Assembly (NCBI RefSeq): GCF_014897705.1
Contig: NZ_JABUXV010000012.1
Location: 1-64,000 of the forward strand
DNA length: 64,000 bases
Reading direction: 5' to 3'
Source: Brachybacterium sp. FME24
Lineage (GTDB): Bacteria > Actinomycetota > Actinomycetes > Actinomycetales > Dermabacteraceae
Each line of letters opens with the position of its first letter. Position 1 is the first letter of the stretch. This document shows, piece after piece, positions 1 through 8,555 of this stretch. The notes beneath the pieces are model-generated. The model made no database searches. It saw only the letters and a list, made by a program, of their open reading frames with translations, and had not been told where the DNA came from. The translations under genes and the position numbers were made by a program.

Positions 1-42
1 GGTTTCGATCAGTTCCCCACCGGAGAACTCCAGTGTCGTCAT
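1..42 (-). CDS. 5' end of an unidentified gene (cut by window edge)
   Basis: Only the first 14 codons are inside the window, reading MTTLEFSGGELIET. The ATG follows a strong Shine-Dalgarno (GAGGAGGT, about 7 nt upstream), and a promoter candidate lies about 110 bases further upstream. It is co-directional with the sugar ABC transporter genes, but a large hairpin at 366-414 separates them, so it probably has its own promoter. The product cannot be named from 14 residues; a role in the neighbouring glycan locus is a guess. Confidence 0.6.
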   Translation of the reverse strand, partial: MTTLEFSGGELIET

Positions 43-149
43 CACAGCCACCTCCTCACCCTCACGCATCCAGGACGGGCCGCACGGTTCGAGGAACGAC
101 ACTCACTCGCCGTGGAGTGCCTCTCGAACGGTTGCCCGATTATTCCTCT

Positions 150-178
150 ATTTTAGAATGCTTGTTCGTTGCGGGCAA
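150..178 (-). promoter_or_regulatory. Promoter candidate for the gene at 1-42
   Basis: On the minus strand TTGCCC (178-173) is followed after 17 nt by TAAAAT (155-150), a good match to the -35/-10 consensus in an otherwise GC-rich gap. Transcription would start near 143 and leave a leader of about 100 nt. Confidence 0.5.
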
Positions 179-262
179 GGGATTCAGGGATTGTGGGGGA
201 AATTGTGGATAACTCGTGGTGGGGAGGAAAGAAGTCCACCGCGAACAGGACCGGTAGGCCTC

Positions 263-282
263 AGAGCAGAGCAGAGCAGAGC
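263..282. repeat. AGAGC pentanucleotide repeat, 4 copies
   Basis: Four exact AGAGC units run head to tail. They lie in non-coding DNA upstream of the promoter candidate at 150-178. No function is evident. Confidence 0.7.
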
Positions 283-365
283 AGCGCAGTGCGGCGCTTG
301 GCGGCCGGGTCCGTGTCAACCGTGGTCTGCTGCCGACCGAAGATCGCCGCCACCGCCTCCGGACA

Positions 366-414
366 GCACGACGCCCCGATCGGCCGCTTCTCGCGGTCGG
401 TCGGGGCGCCGTGC
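366..414 (-). terminator. Long hairpin after the substrate-binding protein gene
   Basis: The arms GCACGACGCCCCGATCGGCC and its near-complement ending CGGGGCGCCGTGC form a roughly 21-bp stem around a 7-nt loop. The few imperfect positions are G-U wobbles or single mismatches. It lies 57 bp past the stop at 471, fitting a factor-independent terminator without a clear U tract. Confidence 0.6.
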
Positions 415-470
415 TCTGCCTTCGGAACGTAGGCAGTCGTGCTCCGCCTGCGGCACTCAGCCTGCGCTGC

Positions 471-2114
471 TCACAGCGTGGTGCTGGGGGTGACGGGCAC
501 ATCCTCGGGCAGGACCTCTGCGAACTCCTCGAGGATCTGCTTGCCGCCGGCCTCCTCCCACTCCTTGACCGCAGCCTGGAAGTCGTCGATCGTCTTGCGT
601 CCCTGCATGACATCGTTGCGCACGTCGTTCAGGCGGGTGGAGATCTCGGTGCCCTTCTTGGAACTGGTGTCCGAGTAGAGACCGTTGGTGGGACGGCGCA
701 TCATCAGCTCCAGCAGCTCCTGCTCCTTGGCGTAGATGTACTCGGAGTCCGACGGGATGGGGTTGTAGATGACCCCCTCGCCCGCAGTCATGATCTGCAG
801 GGCGCTGCGCAGGCCAGGTACGTCTGCCTCGGCGCTTCCGGTGGGCACGTAGTTACCATCTTCGACCGAATAGTCCTCGCCCTCGGTCCCATAGTTCTTC
901 TGCATGTACTCGGTGGTCCCGAAGGGGGCTGAGAGCCAGTTGACCAGGTCCAACAGCTCACGGACCTTTGCCTCGTCGTCGGTCTGCTTGAAGGGCGTGA
1001 AGCCGACCGTGCCATAGCCCATGTCGTACACCGGGCGGCGGCCCTCCACGGCGGAGAAGGGCACCAGGATGTCCGCGAGCAGCTCGGGGTTGTCCCTCCG
1101 GACCTCGCTCGCGCCACGAGGGCCCACGGAGACCATCGCCGCGATCGAGCCGTTGGCGAAGTCCTGCGCGGTCTCGGCGTGATTGAGATCCGGGTAGAAC
1201 ACCCCTGCCGCGAAGACCTTCTGCGCGTACTCGAGCGCTTCGAGGTATTCATCGGTCTGGTGACCCGCTGTGAGGGTGCGGTCCTCGTTGACGCGGTACT
1301 GGTTGGGGACGCCGAACCACTCGCCGAACATATGGAATGCGTTGGGCAGGAACGGCTCGAGCGCCCAGCGCTTGCCGGCGATCGTGACGTCCTTGCACTT
1401 CTCGAGGAACTCCTCGGCAGTGGCGGACTGGAAGCCGCCCACCTCCTCCCACACGGTGGGATTGCCGAGGTACACCTGGCCGAACGGGGTCGACGGGATC
1501 GGCGCGCCCCAGATCCGACCGTTGACGACGGCCGTGCGCCAGGAGCTGGGGGTGAGCGCGGCGAGGTTCGGATAGTCGAGCACCGCATCGCCGGAGACGT
1601 AGTCGGTGAGGTCGGTGAACTGGGCCTCGAGCATGGGGCCGATGTTCGGGATGCCCTGGTTCGGCGGCACCCACATGAGGTCGGGCAGGTCGCCCGACGC
1701 GAGGATCGTCGCGAACTTCTCCGGGTAGGAGTCGATGGCGATGTCGAGGGCGAGGGTCCCGCCGACGGCCTTGTTCAGGCGCTGCCAGAACGGGTTGGCG
1801 TCCATCGGCGTCGGCGGGGTGGCGAAGGTCTGCGTGAGCGCGGTGATCTCACCGGAGCTGATCGGCTTCTTCTCGGTGGTCCGGATCAGAGTCTCGGGAG
1901 CCTCGAGGTAGACGTTGTGCAGGCCGTCCTCGTTCCCCTCGAGATCGGGAGTGAGGCCTTCGAGTGCCTGATACGTGGGCAGAGCGAGCGATGCGGAGGC
2001 ATCGGCGCCGCCGTTGCCGCTGCCGGAACTGCTCGAACAGGCCGCGACTCCGCCTGCGACGGCAGCGGCTCCCGTAAGGGTGAAGAGGTCACGTCGACGG
2101 ATCTGGTAGCGCAT
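471..2114 (-). CDS. Extracellular sugar-binding lipoprotein of CUT1-type ABC importer
   Basis: This 547-residue protein is the solute receptor of the importer encoded just upstream (LplA/YtcQ-like). Its N-terminus carries a twin-arginine-like stretch RRRDLF (residues 6-11), a short hydrophobic segment and a lipobox VAAC with Cys26, so it should be Tat- or Sec-exported and lipid-anchored outside the membrane. A Ser/Gly linker follows. The length (over 500 residues) is typical of receptors for oligosaccharides of the LplA group. It is the third gene of a minus-strand operon after two permeases, 61 bp past the second. No ATPase gene is present, so a shared MsmK-type ATPase encoded elsewhere is likely. 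The exact sugar is unknown; the neighbouring sulfatase suggests a sulfated glycan. Confidence 0.9.
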   Translation of the reverse strand: MRYQIRRRDLFTLTGAAAVAGGVAACSSSSGSGNGGADASASLALPTYQALEGLTPDLEGNEDGLHNVYLEAPETLIRTTEKKPISSGEITALTQTFATPPTPMDANPFWQRLNKAVGGTLALDIAIDSYPEKFATILASGDLPDLMWVPPNQGIPNIGPMLEAQFTDLTDYVSGDAVLDYPNLAALTPSSWRTAVVNGRIWGAPIPSTPFGQVYLGNPTVWEEVGGFQSATAEEFLEKCKDVTIAGKRWALEPFLPNAFHMFGEWFGVPNQYRVNEDRTLTAGHQTDEYLEALEYAQKVFAAGVFYPDLNHAETAQDFANGSIAAMVSVGPRGASEVRRDNPELLADILVPFSAVEGRRPVYDMGYGTVGFTPFKQTDDEAKVRELLDLVNWLSAPFGTTEYMQKNYGTEGEDYSVEDGNYVPTGSAEADVPGLRSALQIMTAGEGVIYNPIPSDSEYIYAKEQELLELMMRRPTNGLYSDTSSKKGTEISTRLNDVRNDVMQGRKTIDDFQAAVKEWEEAGGKQILEEFAEVLPEDVPVTPSTTL

Positions 2115-2175
2115 CCGGGGTTCCTTTCATGGCGGTGGCGCATCAGTGCGCACCGGTGGGGTGGGGATGTGGGCA

Positions 2176-3189
2176 TCAGCCCTTGATGGCGCCGGTGATG
2201 ACGCCCTTGGAGAAGTACTTCTGCAGGAAGGGGTAGACCAGGACGATCGGGATCAGCGCGACGACGACGACGGCCATCTTGATGGATTGCGGTGGCGGGG
2301 ACTGCTGGACGCCCAGCTGGTCGGCGGTCAACGAGGTGCCCTGGATGACGTAGCTGCGCAGGATCATCTGGACGGGCCACAGCGACTGGTCGTTGATGTA
2401 GAGCATCGCGTTGAAGAACGAGTTCCAGAACCCGACCGCGTAGAACAGTCCGATCACCGCGATCACTGCCTTGGACAGTGGCAGCACGATGGTGCGCAGG
2501 ATCCGGAAGTCACTCGCGCCGTCGATGCGGGCAGCTTCGGTGAGCTCGGACGGGATCCCCATGAAGAACGACCTCATGACGATGAAGTTGAAGCCCGCGA
2601 AGACCCCCGGGAGGATCAGGGACCAGATGGAGTTGAGCAGGCCCAGCTGCTTGATCATGAGGAACATCGGGATCAGGCCGGGGCTGAAGAACAGGGTCAG
2701 GATGATGGCCATGAGCATGAACTTCCCGCCCAGGACGGGGCGGCTCAGCGCGTAGGCCATGCAGATGGTCACGAACAGCGCCAGCAGCGTGCCGACCACG
2801 GTGACGAAGACGCTGACGCCGAGGGAGCGGAACACCAGGGGGCTGGCGAAGATCGTCGTGTAGGCCTCGAGCGTCGGATCGGTCGGGAACAGCACGTACC
2901 CGCCGGCCTCTCGGATCTGCTCACCGGAGGCCAAGGAGGTGGAGACCACGACGAGCATCGGCACCAGGATAGAGATGCTGATCGCGATGATCACGAAGGT
3001 CTTCGCGGCGGCGAGGGGATAGCTGGGCTTCTCCATCCATGCGGGCCGGGTGGACTCCCCGAAGACGAAGCCCCAGATCCGCCGGTGGACCCCGCCTCGA
3101 CCCTTCCTCCGCTCCGGGGAACGGGCATCACGCGAGGTGGGTGGTGCCGTGGAGGTCTCCTCGGGGAGCGTGTCGGGACGTGCGGTCAC
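2176..3189 (-). CDS. Carbohydrate ABC transporter permease (YtcP-like)
   Basis: This 337-residue inner-membrane permease pairs with the permease upstream and the lipoprotein downstream. After a hydrophilic, Arg/Pro-rich N-terminus of about 65 residues it has about six membrane segments. The cytoplasmic EAA loop reads EAARIDGASDFRILRTIVLP and docks the ATPase. The C-terminal KYFSKGVITGAIKG ending is typical of this subfamily. I chose the GTG at 3189 because it overlaps the upstream stop as GTGA and removes a long unrelated extension. The operon order permease-permease-receptor is the usual LplB/YtcP/LplA arrangement. Confidence 0.92.
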   Translation of the reverse strand: MTARPDTLPEETSTAPPTSRDARSPERRKGRGGVHRRIWGFVFGESTRPAWMEKPSYPLAAAKTFVIIAISISILVPMLVVVSTSLASGEQIREAGGYVLFPTDPTLEAYTTIFASPLVFRSLGVSVFVTVVGTLLALFVTICMAYALSRPVLGGKFMLMAIILTLFFSPGLIPMFLMIKQLGLLNSIWSLILPGVFAGFNFIVMRSFFMGIPSELTEAARIDGASDFRILRTIVLPLSKAVIAVIGLFYAVGFWNSFFNAMLYINDQSLWPVQMILRSYVIQGTSLTADQLGVQQSPPPQSIKMAVVVVALIPIVLVYPFLQKYFSKGVITGAIKG

Positions 3190-4217
3190 TGGGGCCTCCC
3201 GCGGTAGATGCCGTCTTCGCCGAGCATGTGCGCGACCTTGTTGGCGATGAGGATGAGGACGGTGCCGACGACGCCCTTCGCGAGGCCGGCTGCGGCACCC
3301 ATCGACCAGTCGCCTCCGATGACACCCGTGTAGTACGAGTAGGTGTCCAGCACCTCGGCGGTGTCCGCGCCGACGGCGTCGCGCTGCAGGATGAACTGCT
3401 CGAATCCGACGGTGAGGATGGACCCGAGGTTCAGGATCAGCAGCAGCACGATGACCGGCCGCATGCCGGGCAGCGTGATGTGCCAGGTGCGCCGGACGCG
3501 CCCGGCCCCGTCGGCCGCAGCGGATTCGTACAGGGACTGGTCGATGGCGGAAAGGGCCGCGAGGAAGATGATCATGCCCCAGCCGGCGTCCTTCCAGGCC
3601 ACTTCCACGACGATGAGCAGGGCGAAGGAGTCGGAATTGGTCATGAACGGGATCGGGTCGAGTCCGCCGCGCATGAGGAACTGATTGATCAGTCCCGCGC
3701 CGCCGAGCATCTGCTGGAACAGTGCGATGACCAGTACCCACGAGAGGAAGTGGGGGAGGTACACGATCGATTGGAACGCCTTGCGCATCCGGGGGCTCAT
3801 CACCGAGTCGACGATCAGGGCCAGCAGGATCGGCAGCGGGAAGAACAGCACCAGCTGGAACGCGGCGTAGACCATGGTGTTGCGCAGGGCGAGGAGAAAG
3901 CGGCTGTCGTCCGCGAGGGCGAGGAACTTCTCGAACCCGACGAAGGGGGCCTCGGTGATCGAGTAGTAGGGCTGGTAGTCCTGGAACGCGATCACATTGC
4001 CGAGGATGGGGACGTAGAAGAACAGCAGCAGTGCGATGGCCCCGGGGATCATCAGGACCAGCATCTGCCAGTCCTTGCGCAGGCGGCTGCGCAGTGACGG
4101 GGCCGACCTGAGCGGCGGGGGCGAGCTGGAACGGTGTGCGGCGGGTGTCCCGCTGATCCGTCTGCTCCTCCCCTTCTCGTGCGGCGCAGCGGACTGCGCG
4201 GTGGATGACGTGCTCAC
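3186..4217 (-). CDS. Carbohydrate ABC transporter permease (LplB-like)
   Basis: This 343-residue permease is the first gene of the importer operon. A polar N-terminus of about 55 residues is followed by six predicted membrane helices starting near MLVLMIPGAIALLLFFYVPI. The EAA-type loop reads ESAAADGAGRVRRTWHITLP. I chose the GTG at 4217, preceded by GAGAGGACC, over a GTG at 4313: the longer version would begin inside the promoter hexamers at 4297-4325. It overlaps the next permease by 4 bp (GTGA), which implies coupled translation. Confidence 0.9.
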   Translation of the reverse strand: MSTSSTAQSAAPHEKGRSRRISGTPAAHRSSSPPPLRSAPSLRSRLRKDWQMLVLMIPGAIALLLFFYVPILGNVIAFQDYQPYYSITEAPFVGFEKFLALADDSRFLLALRNTMVYAAFQLVLFFPLPILLALIVDSVMSPRMRKAFQSIVYLPHFLSWVLVIALFQQMLGGAGLINQFLMRGGLDPIPFMTNSDSFALLIVVEVAWKDAGWGMIIFLAALSAIDQSLYESAAADGAGRVRRTWHITLPGMRPVIVLLLILNLGSILTVGFEQFILQRDAVGADTAEVLDTYSYYTGVIGGDWSMGAAAGLAKGVVGTVLILIANKVAHMLGEDGIYRGRPQ

Positions 4218-4296
4218 GAGATCGGTCCTCTCGGTCGTGCCCGTCGGAGTGGGGCGCTCATCCCCCGGGCCTCGATGCCTTGACAGGGTGAGGTCG

Positions 4297-4326
4297 AGAG
4301 TAAATGCTTTCACCTACTTTGTAAAT
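4297..4326 (-). promoter_or_regulatory. Promoter of the glycan importer operon, with 21-bp spaced repeat
   Basis: On the minus strand TTTACA (4325-4320) and TACTCT (4302-4297) are separated by exactly 17 nt. On the plus strand GTAAAT occurs at 4300-4305 and 4321-4326, a 21-bp period, so the copies overlap the -10 and -35. Such two-turn spacing suits a dimeric regulator; which one is unknown. Confidence 0.5.
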
Positions 4327-4426
4327 CGGTTCATCGGCACGGCGTCGATCACCGCTCCTCCGTTCCGGAATCGGGGGTGATGGGATGATCGGCTGCCGTG
4401 CCCCTCGTTGAAAGTGGTTCCCCTCC

Positions 4427-5599
4427 ATGACTGACCTCAAGATCGGAGTCATCGGCTTCGGTGCTCGCGGTGGCCTCGCCCGACACGCGCACATGCCGGG
4501 GGAGGGATCCCGCGTCACGGTCGTGGCCGACCCGACCGCGCGCAGCAAGGACACGGCGCGCGAGTTGTTCGGGCAGGAGGTGGCCGCCGTCGACACCGTC
4601 GACCAGCTCCTGTCGGAGCACGAAGTCGACGCGGTCATGATCCTGACCCCGGATTTCGCTCACGCCGAGGTCGCGCTGAAGACGCTCGCGGCCGGCATCC
4701 CCACCTTCTCGGAGAAGCCGATGGCGATCCGCGTCGAGGACACCGACGCGATGCTCGCCCTGGCCATGGAGAAGCGCACCCGCCTGTTCGTCGGGCACAA
4801 CATGCGCCACATGCCGGTGATCCGGCAGATGAAGGAGATCGTCGACTCTGGCCGGATCGGCCGGGTGCGCGCGATCTGGTGCCGCCACTTCGTGGGCACC
4901 GGCGGCGACTTCTACTTCAAGGACTGGCACGCCGAGCGGGAGAAGGCCACGAGCCTGCTGCTGCAGAAGGGCGCCCACGACATCGACGTCATCCACTGGC
5001 TGGCCGGTGGCTACACCCGCCGCGTCGCCGGCATCGGTGACCTGGCCGTCTACGGGGACGTGACCGACCGTCGCGACAACTCCGATCGCCGGATGGGCGA
5101 CTGGTACGACGAGGACACCTGGCCCCCGAGCACCCAGAAGGAGCTGAACCCGGTCATCGACGTCGAGGACATCTCGATGCTGAACATGACGCTGGACAAC
5201 GGGGTGCTCGCCTCCTACGAGCAGTGCCACTTCACGCCCGACTACTGGCGCAACTACACCGTGATCGGTGACGCCGGGCGGATCGAGAACATGGGCGACG
5301 GCAGCGGCGACCAGATCCACATCTGGGAGTCCCGCCGCTCCGGGCCCGGCAGGCCCGACGCGGTCGAGGTCGTCCGTCAGGCCACCGGCGGCCATGGCGG
5401 CGCGGACCCGAGCCTGGTCGCCGAGTTCCTGCGTTTCGCCCGGGACGGCGGCGCCACCGAGGTGTCGGTGATCGCGGCCCGCGAAGCCGTGGCCACGGGG
5501 GTGTACGGCGCCGAATCGATCCGCAACGGGGGCATGCCCTACGACATCCCGCCGGTCCCGGGCGACGTGCGTGCGTACTTCGACGAGGGACAGGCCTGA
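4427..5599 (+). CDS. Gfo/Idh/MocA family NAD(P)-dependent oxidoreductase
   Basis: This 390-residue cytoplasmic enzyme should oxidise or reduce a sugar or cyclitol with NAD(P). The Rossmann fold opens at residues 6-16 ([11 protein letters not shown]), and the family's EKP dinucleotide/catalytic motif is at residues 96-98. The central motif [11 protein letters not shown] contains the conserved Asp/His pair expected of the catalytic site. It is divergent from the ABC importer and only 3 bp upstream of a sulfatase, so both are probably co-transcribed for breakdown of the imported glycan. The Shine-Dalgarno is weak. The substrate cannot be read from sequence. Confidence 0.9.
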   Translation: MTDLKIGVIGFGARGGLARHAHMPGEGSRVTVVADPTARSKDTARELFGQEVAAVDTVDQLLSEHEVDAVMILTPDFAHAEVALKTLAAGIPTFSEKPMAIRVEDTDAMLALAMEKRTRLFVGHNMRHMPVIRQMKEIVDSGRIGRVRAIWCRHFVGTGGDFYFKDWHAEREKATSLLLQKGAHDIDVIHWLAGGYTRRVAGIGDLAVYGDVTDRRDNSDRRMGDWYDEDTWPPSTQKELNPVIDVEDISMLNMTLDNGVLASYEQCHFTPDYWRNYTVIGDAGRIENMGDGSGDQIHIWESRRSGPGRPDAVEVVRQATGGHGGADPSLVAEFLRFARDGGATEVSVIAAREAVATGVYGAESIRNGGMPYDIPPVPGDVRAYFDEGQA

Positions 5600-5602
5600 A
5601 CC

Positions 5603-7018
5603 GTGGTCGGCAGCCGCCCCAATATCGTCCTCGTCGTCTCCGATGACCACGGGTTCGGGGATCTCGGGTTCCGGGACACCGACCCGGCGGTCTCGACCCC
5701 GCACCTCGATGCCCTGGCCGCCGACGGGCGGGTCTACGACAATGCGTACGTCACCGCGCCGATCTGCAGCCCGTCGCGTGCGGGCCTGATCACCGGGGTC
5801 CACCAGGCACGCTGGGGCTCGCACTGGTTCACCGATTCGGCGATGGCACCGGAGGCGGTCCCCAGCCTTGCCGAGCAGCTCGGCGATCGCGGGTACCGCA
5901 CCGGATACTTCGGGAAGATCCACTACGGCGCCGACGAGGTGGGCAGCCGTGCCTGCCCTCCCCATCATGGTTTCGAGACTTCCTTCTACGGTCTCGCCGC
6001 GCACTCCATGGGGCGCCTGCACTACCTGCATCACTCCCGAGAGCACGAGGAGGCCTACGGCGACGCGGCGCATCGCCACGGCGTCTCCCCGATGTGGGAG
6101 GGCACGCGGACGGTCGACTGCGAGCGCCACCTCACCGAGGAGTTCATCGAGCGCACCATAGGTTTCGTCGACGTGCCGGACGATCGTCCCTTCTTCGCCA
6201 TGGTCGCCTTCAACGCCGTCCACAACTTCACCTGGCAGCTGCCGCAGCACGAGCTCGATGCTCGCGGGCTGCCGCAGCATCCGGATTTCGATGCCGAGAC
6301 CAACGACTACCTCGACTGGTACGACGGTGCGGTGGAACCGAATCTCGAGAACGGGCGCGAGTACTACCTGGCACAGCTCGAGATCATGGACCGCGAGATC
6401 GGGCGCCTGCGCGCTCACCTCGAGGAGACCGGCCTCGCGGAGAACACGATCATCGTCTATATGACGGACAACGGGGGATCGCGCTGCAACTACGGGCGCA
6501 ACACCCCGCTGGAGGGGTCGAAGTACACCCTGTTCGACGGGGGGATCCGCACCCCGATGCTGATCTCCTGGCCCGGCGTGACGGAGCCCGGCTCGGTCTC
6601 CTCGTCGCTGGTCAGCGCCCTGGATCTGGCGCCGACGTTCCTCGCCGCGAGCGGTCGGGGCGTCGAGGACGGTGCCCTGTGCGACGGCATCGATCTGCGC
6701 TCCTCCCTCGAGGACGCTTCGGCGCCCGTGCACGACGTCCTCCACTTCGACAACAACTTCCAGTGGGCGGTGCGCACCCCGCAGTGGAAGCTGCGGTACG
6801 TCGATCCGGAGTCACCAGCGCGGGCGAGCATCCTCCAGGTGGAGCACACCGACATCGGGCAGGGTCTGCAGCTCAGCCCGTCCGTGCCGACGTTGGCGGG
6901 ATTGGACGAGACGACGGACCTGGCCGAGCAGCACCCGGACGTCGTCCAGGAGCTGACCGCGATGCACGATCGGTGGCTGGCAGAGATGAAGGAGTCGGCT
7001 CAGGCTCTGCTGGCCTGA
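5603..7018 (+). CDS. Sulfatase of the formylglycine type
   Basis: This 471-residue alkaline-phosphatase-superfamily enzyme hydrolyses sulfate esters. Metal-binding Asp14-Asp15 lie in [10 protein letters not shown]. The maturation signature is [11 protein letters not shown]: Cys55 would be converted to formylglycine by an FGE or anSME enzyme, neither of which is in the window. There is no signal peptide at the GTG start, so it probably acts in the cytoplasm on an imported sulfated sugar. A later motif ([19 protein letters not shown]) supplies metal ligands. It follows the oxidoreductase by 3 bp. Confidence 0.9.
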   Translation: MVGSRPNIVLVVSDDHGFGDLGFRDTDPAVSTPHLDALAADGRVYDNAYVTAPICSPSRAGLITGVHQARWGSHWFTDSAMAPEAVPSLAEQLGDRGYRTGYFGKIHYGADEVGSRACPPHHGFETSFYGLAAHSMGRLHYLHHSREHEEAYGDAAHRHGVSPMWEGTRTVDCERHLTEEFIERTIGFVDVPDDRPFFAMVAFNAVHNFTWQLPQHELDARGLPQHPDFDAETNDYLDWYDGAVEPNLENGREYYLAQLEIMDREIGRLRAHLEETGLAENTIIVYMTDNGGSRCNYGRNTPLEGSKYTLFDGGIRTPMLISWPGVTEPGSVSSSLVSALDLAPTFLAASGRGVEDGALCDGIDLRSSLEDASAPVHDVLHFDNNFQWAVRTPQWKLRYVDPESPARASILQVEHTDIGQGLQLSPSVPTLAGLDETTDLAEQHPDVVQELTAMHDRWLAEMKESAQALLA

Positions 7019-7103
7019 CCCCGGGCCCTCGTGGTGAGGGAGCACCTCGCGACCGCTTCGGGCGCAGCGGACTGCCTCGGGTCCCGGCGCGTAGCATCAC
7101 TCC

Positions 7104-7712
7104 ATGGCCGAGGAGGCGGAGAAGTGGCTCCGGGCGACGCCCGCTGACCGTGCACGCGCGGCAGCGGATGCGCTGGGCCTCGAGGAGCTCGCGAGCTGGT
7201 GCGCCGACGTGCTGAGCGGCCGGTGCGATCTTCTCGGTGCGGGGGATGCAGCGGAGGGCGACCGTGCGCCGGCCCCTCCCGATCCGCGGTGGCTCGGGGT
7301 GGATGCCGCGGGGACCTGGGGTGATCCTGCCACCTGGCCGGACCGCGGCATGGGCTACTGGCCCCGAGTGTGGGCGGCCCGGGCCCTGCTGCACCAGTGG
7401 CATCCGCTCGCGGCGTCGGCGATCCGCCAGGGACTCTCGGATCCGGCGTGGCGGGTACGAGAGATGTGCGCCAAGGTCGTGGCCCGCTACGAGGAGTCGA
7501 TAGCGGCCGACGAATGTGCCCGCCTGGCCGAGGGGGACAGCACCCCGAGGGTTCGGGTGGCAGCGCTGAGGGCACTGGGCGTGGTGGGAGAGTCCGAGCA
7601 CACGCCGGTGGTGCTCGCTGCACTCGATGACCAGGAGCGCGCCGTCGCCCATGCCGCGGAACGCGCACTGGCCACGATCCAGCAGCGCCTGGACCGACGG
7701 TTCGATCGGTGA
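7104..7712 (+). CDS. HEAT-repeat protein
   Basis: The 202-residue soluble protein has two or three HEAT-like helical repeats in its C-terminal half, for example DPAWRVREMCAKVVARY, TPRVRVAALRALGVVGE and ERAVAHAAERALATIQQ. Such repeats normally bind proteins or nucleic acid. No catalytic motif is seen. The ATG lies 85 bp past the sulfatase and the gene converges on the NUDIX/MazG pair. The function is unknown. Confidence 0.75.
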   Translation: MAEEAEKWLRATPADRARAAADALGLEELASWCADVLSGRCDLLGAGDAAEGDRAPAPPDPRWLGVDAAGTWGDPATWPDRGMGYWPRVWAARALLHQWHPLAASAIRQGLSDPAWRVREMCAKVVARYEESIAADECARLAEGDSTPRVRVAALRALGVVGESEHTPVVLAALDDQERAVAHAAERALATIQQRLDRRFDR

Positions 7713-7753
7713 CCCGACGGGGACCACAGAGCGACGGTGATCGAAGGGTCCGG

Positions 7754-8137
7754 CTATCGGGTCGCCGCCGCGATGCTGTTCTTGTAGCCCTGCGGCATCG
7801 GCGCGTCCAGCGCCTCCTCGGGAGTGAACCAGCGGAGGTCGGAGTGCTCCTCACTGACGAGCAGCGACGCATCGGCGGCCGGGGCTGCGAGGTAGGTGAC
7901 GATGCAGATGCGGCCCAGCTCGCCGAGATCGTAGATCCAGGAGTCGAGGAGCGGGCCGACGGCGATGGCGATGCCCGCCTCCTCCAGGAGCTCACGGCGC
8001 AGCGCATCCTGGGGCGAGGCGTCGATCAGATCGGGCCGCCCGCCGAGCAGCTCCCACTCCTGGCGCGGGTTGCGGCCGAGCAGGACCCGCCCACCACCGT
8101 CGAGCAGGACGACTTTGAAGGAGACGTTCAGCGCCAC
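7754..8137 (-). CDS. NUDIX hydrolase family protein
   Basis: The 127-residue protein has the NUDIX fold core with RELLEEAGI, which supplies the catalytic glutamates. The upstream part of the box is off-consensus: GGRPDLIDASPQDALRREL has Asp where the first Glu is expected and one extra residue. It may still hydrolyse a nucleotide pyrophosphate, but with altered specificity. It starts 8 bp after the MazG-like gene, so a two-gene operon of nucleotide house-cleaning enzymes is likely. Confidence 0.8.
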   Translation of the reverse strand: MALNVSFKVVLLDGGGRVLLGRNPRQEWELLGGRPDLIDASPQDALRRELLEEAGIAIAVGPLLDSWIYDLGELGRICIVTYLAAPAADASLLVSEEHSDLRWFTPEEALDAPMPQGYKNSIAAATR

Positions 8138-8145
8138 AGGTCAGC

Positions 8146-8484
8146 TCACGGTGCCGCAGGCGCGGACGGAGCGGCGTCGGCCTGTTCGTGCTGGAACCAT
8201 TTCTCCGTCACGGCCGCTTCGGGGTCTATGCCCATCTGGCGCGCGTAGACCAGGCACATCCCCAGCACGTCCCCGACCTCGTCGGCCAGGACGCGGCGCT
8301 GCGCCTCCGCGGTCAGCCCACGGTCACGGCTCTGCCCGGTCGCGGTGAGATGGGCCTGGGCGAGTTCCCCGACCTCCTCGGTGAGCTTCAACAGAGCCCA
8401 CTCGGCGGATCGATCGATGCCGTAGACCTCCGCGTACTGGGTGGAGAGCTTCTCGATCCGGTCGGCGATGTGGTTCAGGTCCAT
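8146..8484 (-). CDS. MazG-like nucleotide pyrophosphohydrolase
   Basis: The 112-residue all-alpha protein has the two MazG metal-binding signatures, LTEEVGELAQA and LADEVGDVLGMCLVYA. It probably cleaves a non-canonical or excess NTP to NMP and pyrophosphate. I chose the ATG at 8484, since a longer reading frame upstream lacks the family's composition. It sits 8 bp before the NUDIX gene. Confidence 0.85.
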   Translation of the reverse strand: MDLNHIADRIEKLSTQYAEVYGIDRSAEWALLKLTEEVGELAQAHLTATGQSRDRGLTAEAQRRVLADEVGDVLGMCLVYARQMGIDPEAAVTEKWFQHEQADAAPSAPAAP

Positions 8485-8512
8485 CCGGGCAACGTACACG
8501 TGGAGCCGCGCC

Positions 8513-8543
8513 GGCGCGCTCCGGCGTTCCGGAGGGGCGCGCC
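8513..8543 (-). terminator. Hairpin after the FAD monooxygenase gene
   Basis: GGCGCGCTCCGG and CCGGAGGGGCGCGCC pair around a CGTT loop with a small bulge. The hairpin lies between the monooxygenase stop (8556) and the MazG-like start, suited to ending the monooxygenase transcript. Confidence 0.5.
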
Positions 8544-8555
8544 GTCTCGGCGACG

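Larger units (their letters stand above)
43..470. other. Intergenic region with hairpin, promoter and short repeat
   Basis: This 428-bp gap has no convincing gene. It holds the hairpin at 366-414, a pentanucleotide run at 263-282 and an AT-rich promoter-like patch at 150-178. Short ORFs here have no family features and no Shine-Dalgarno. Confidence 0.6.

Noticed and set aside
4218-4313. N-terminal extension of the LplB-like permease from a GTG at 4313
   Set aside because: It would start within the -10/-35 region and adds 32 residues unlike the family; the GTG at 4217 has a better ribosome-binding site.
4349-6745. 798-codon open frame antisense to the oxidoreductase and sulfatase
   Set aside because: It has a composition typical of a shadow frame (Val/Asp/Gly/Arg-rich), no family motifs, and it covers two genes with clear catalytic signatures.
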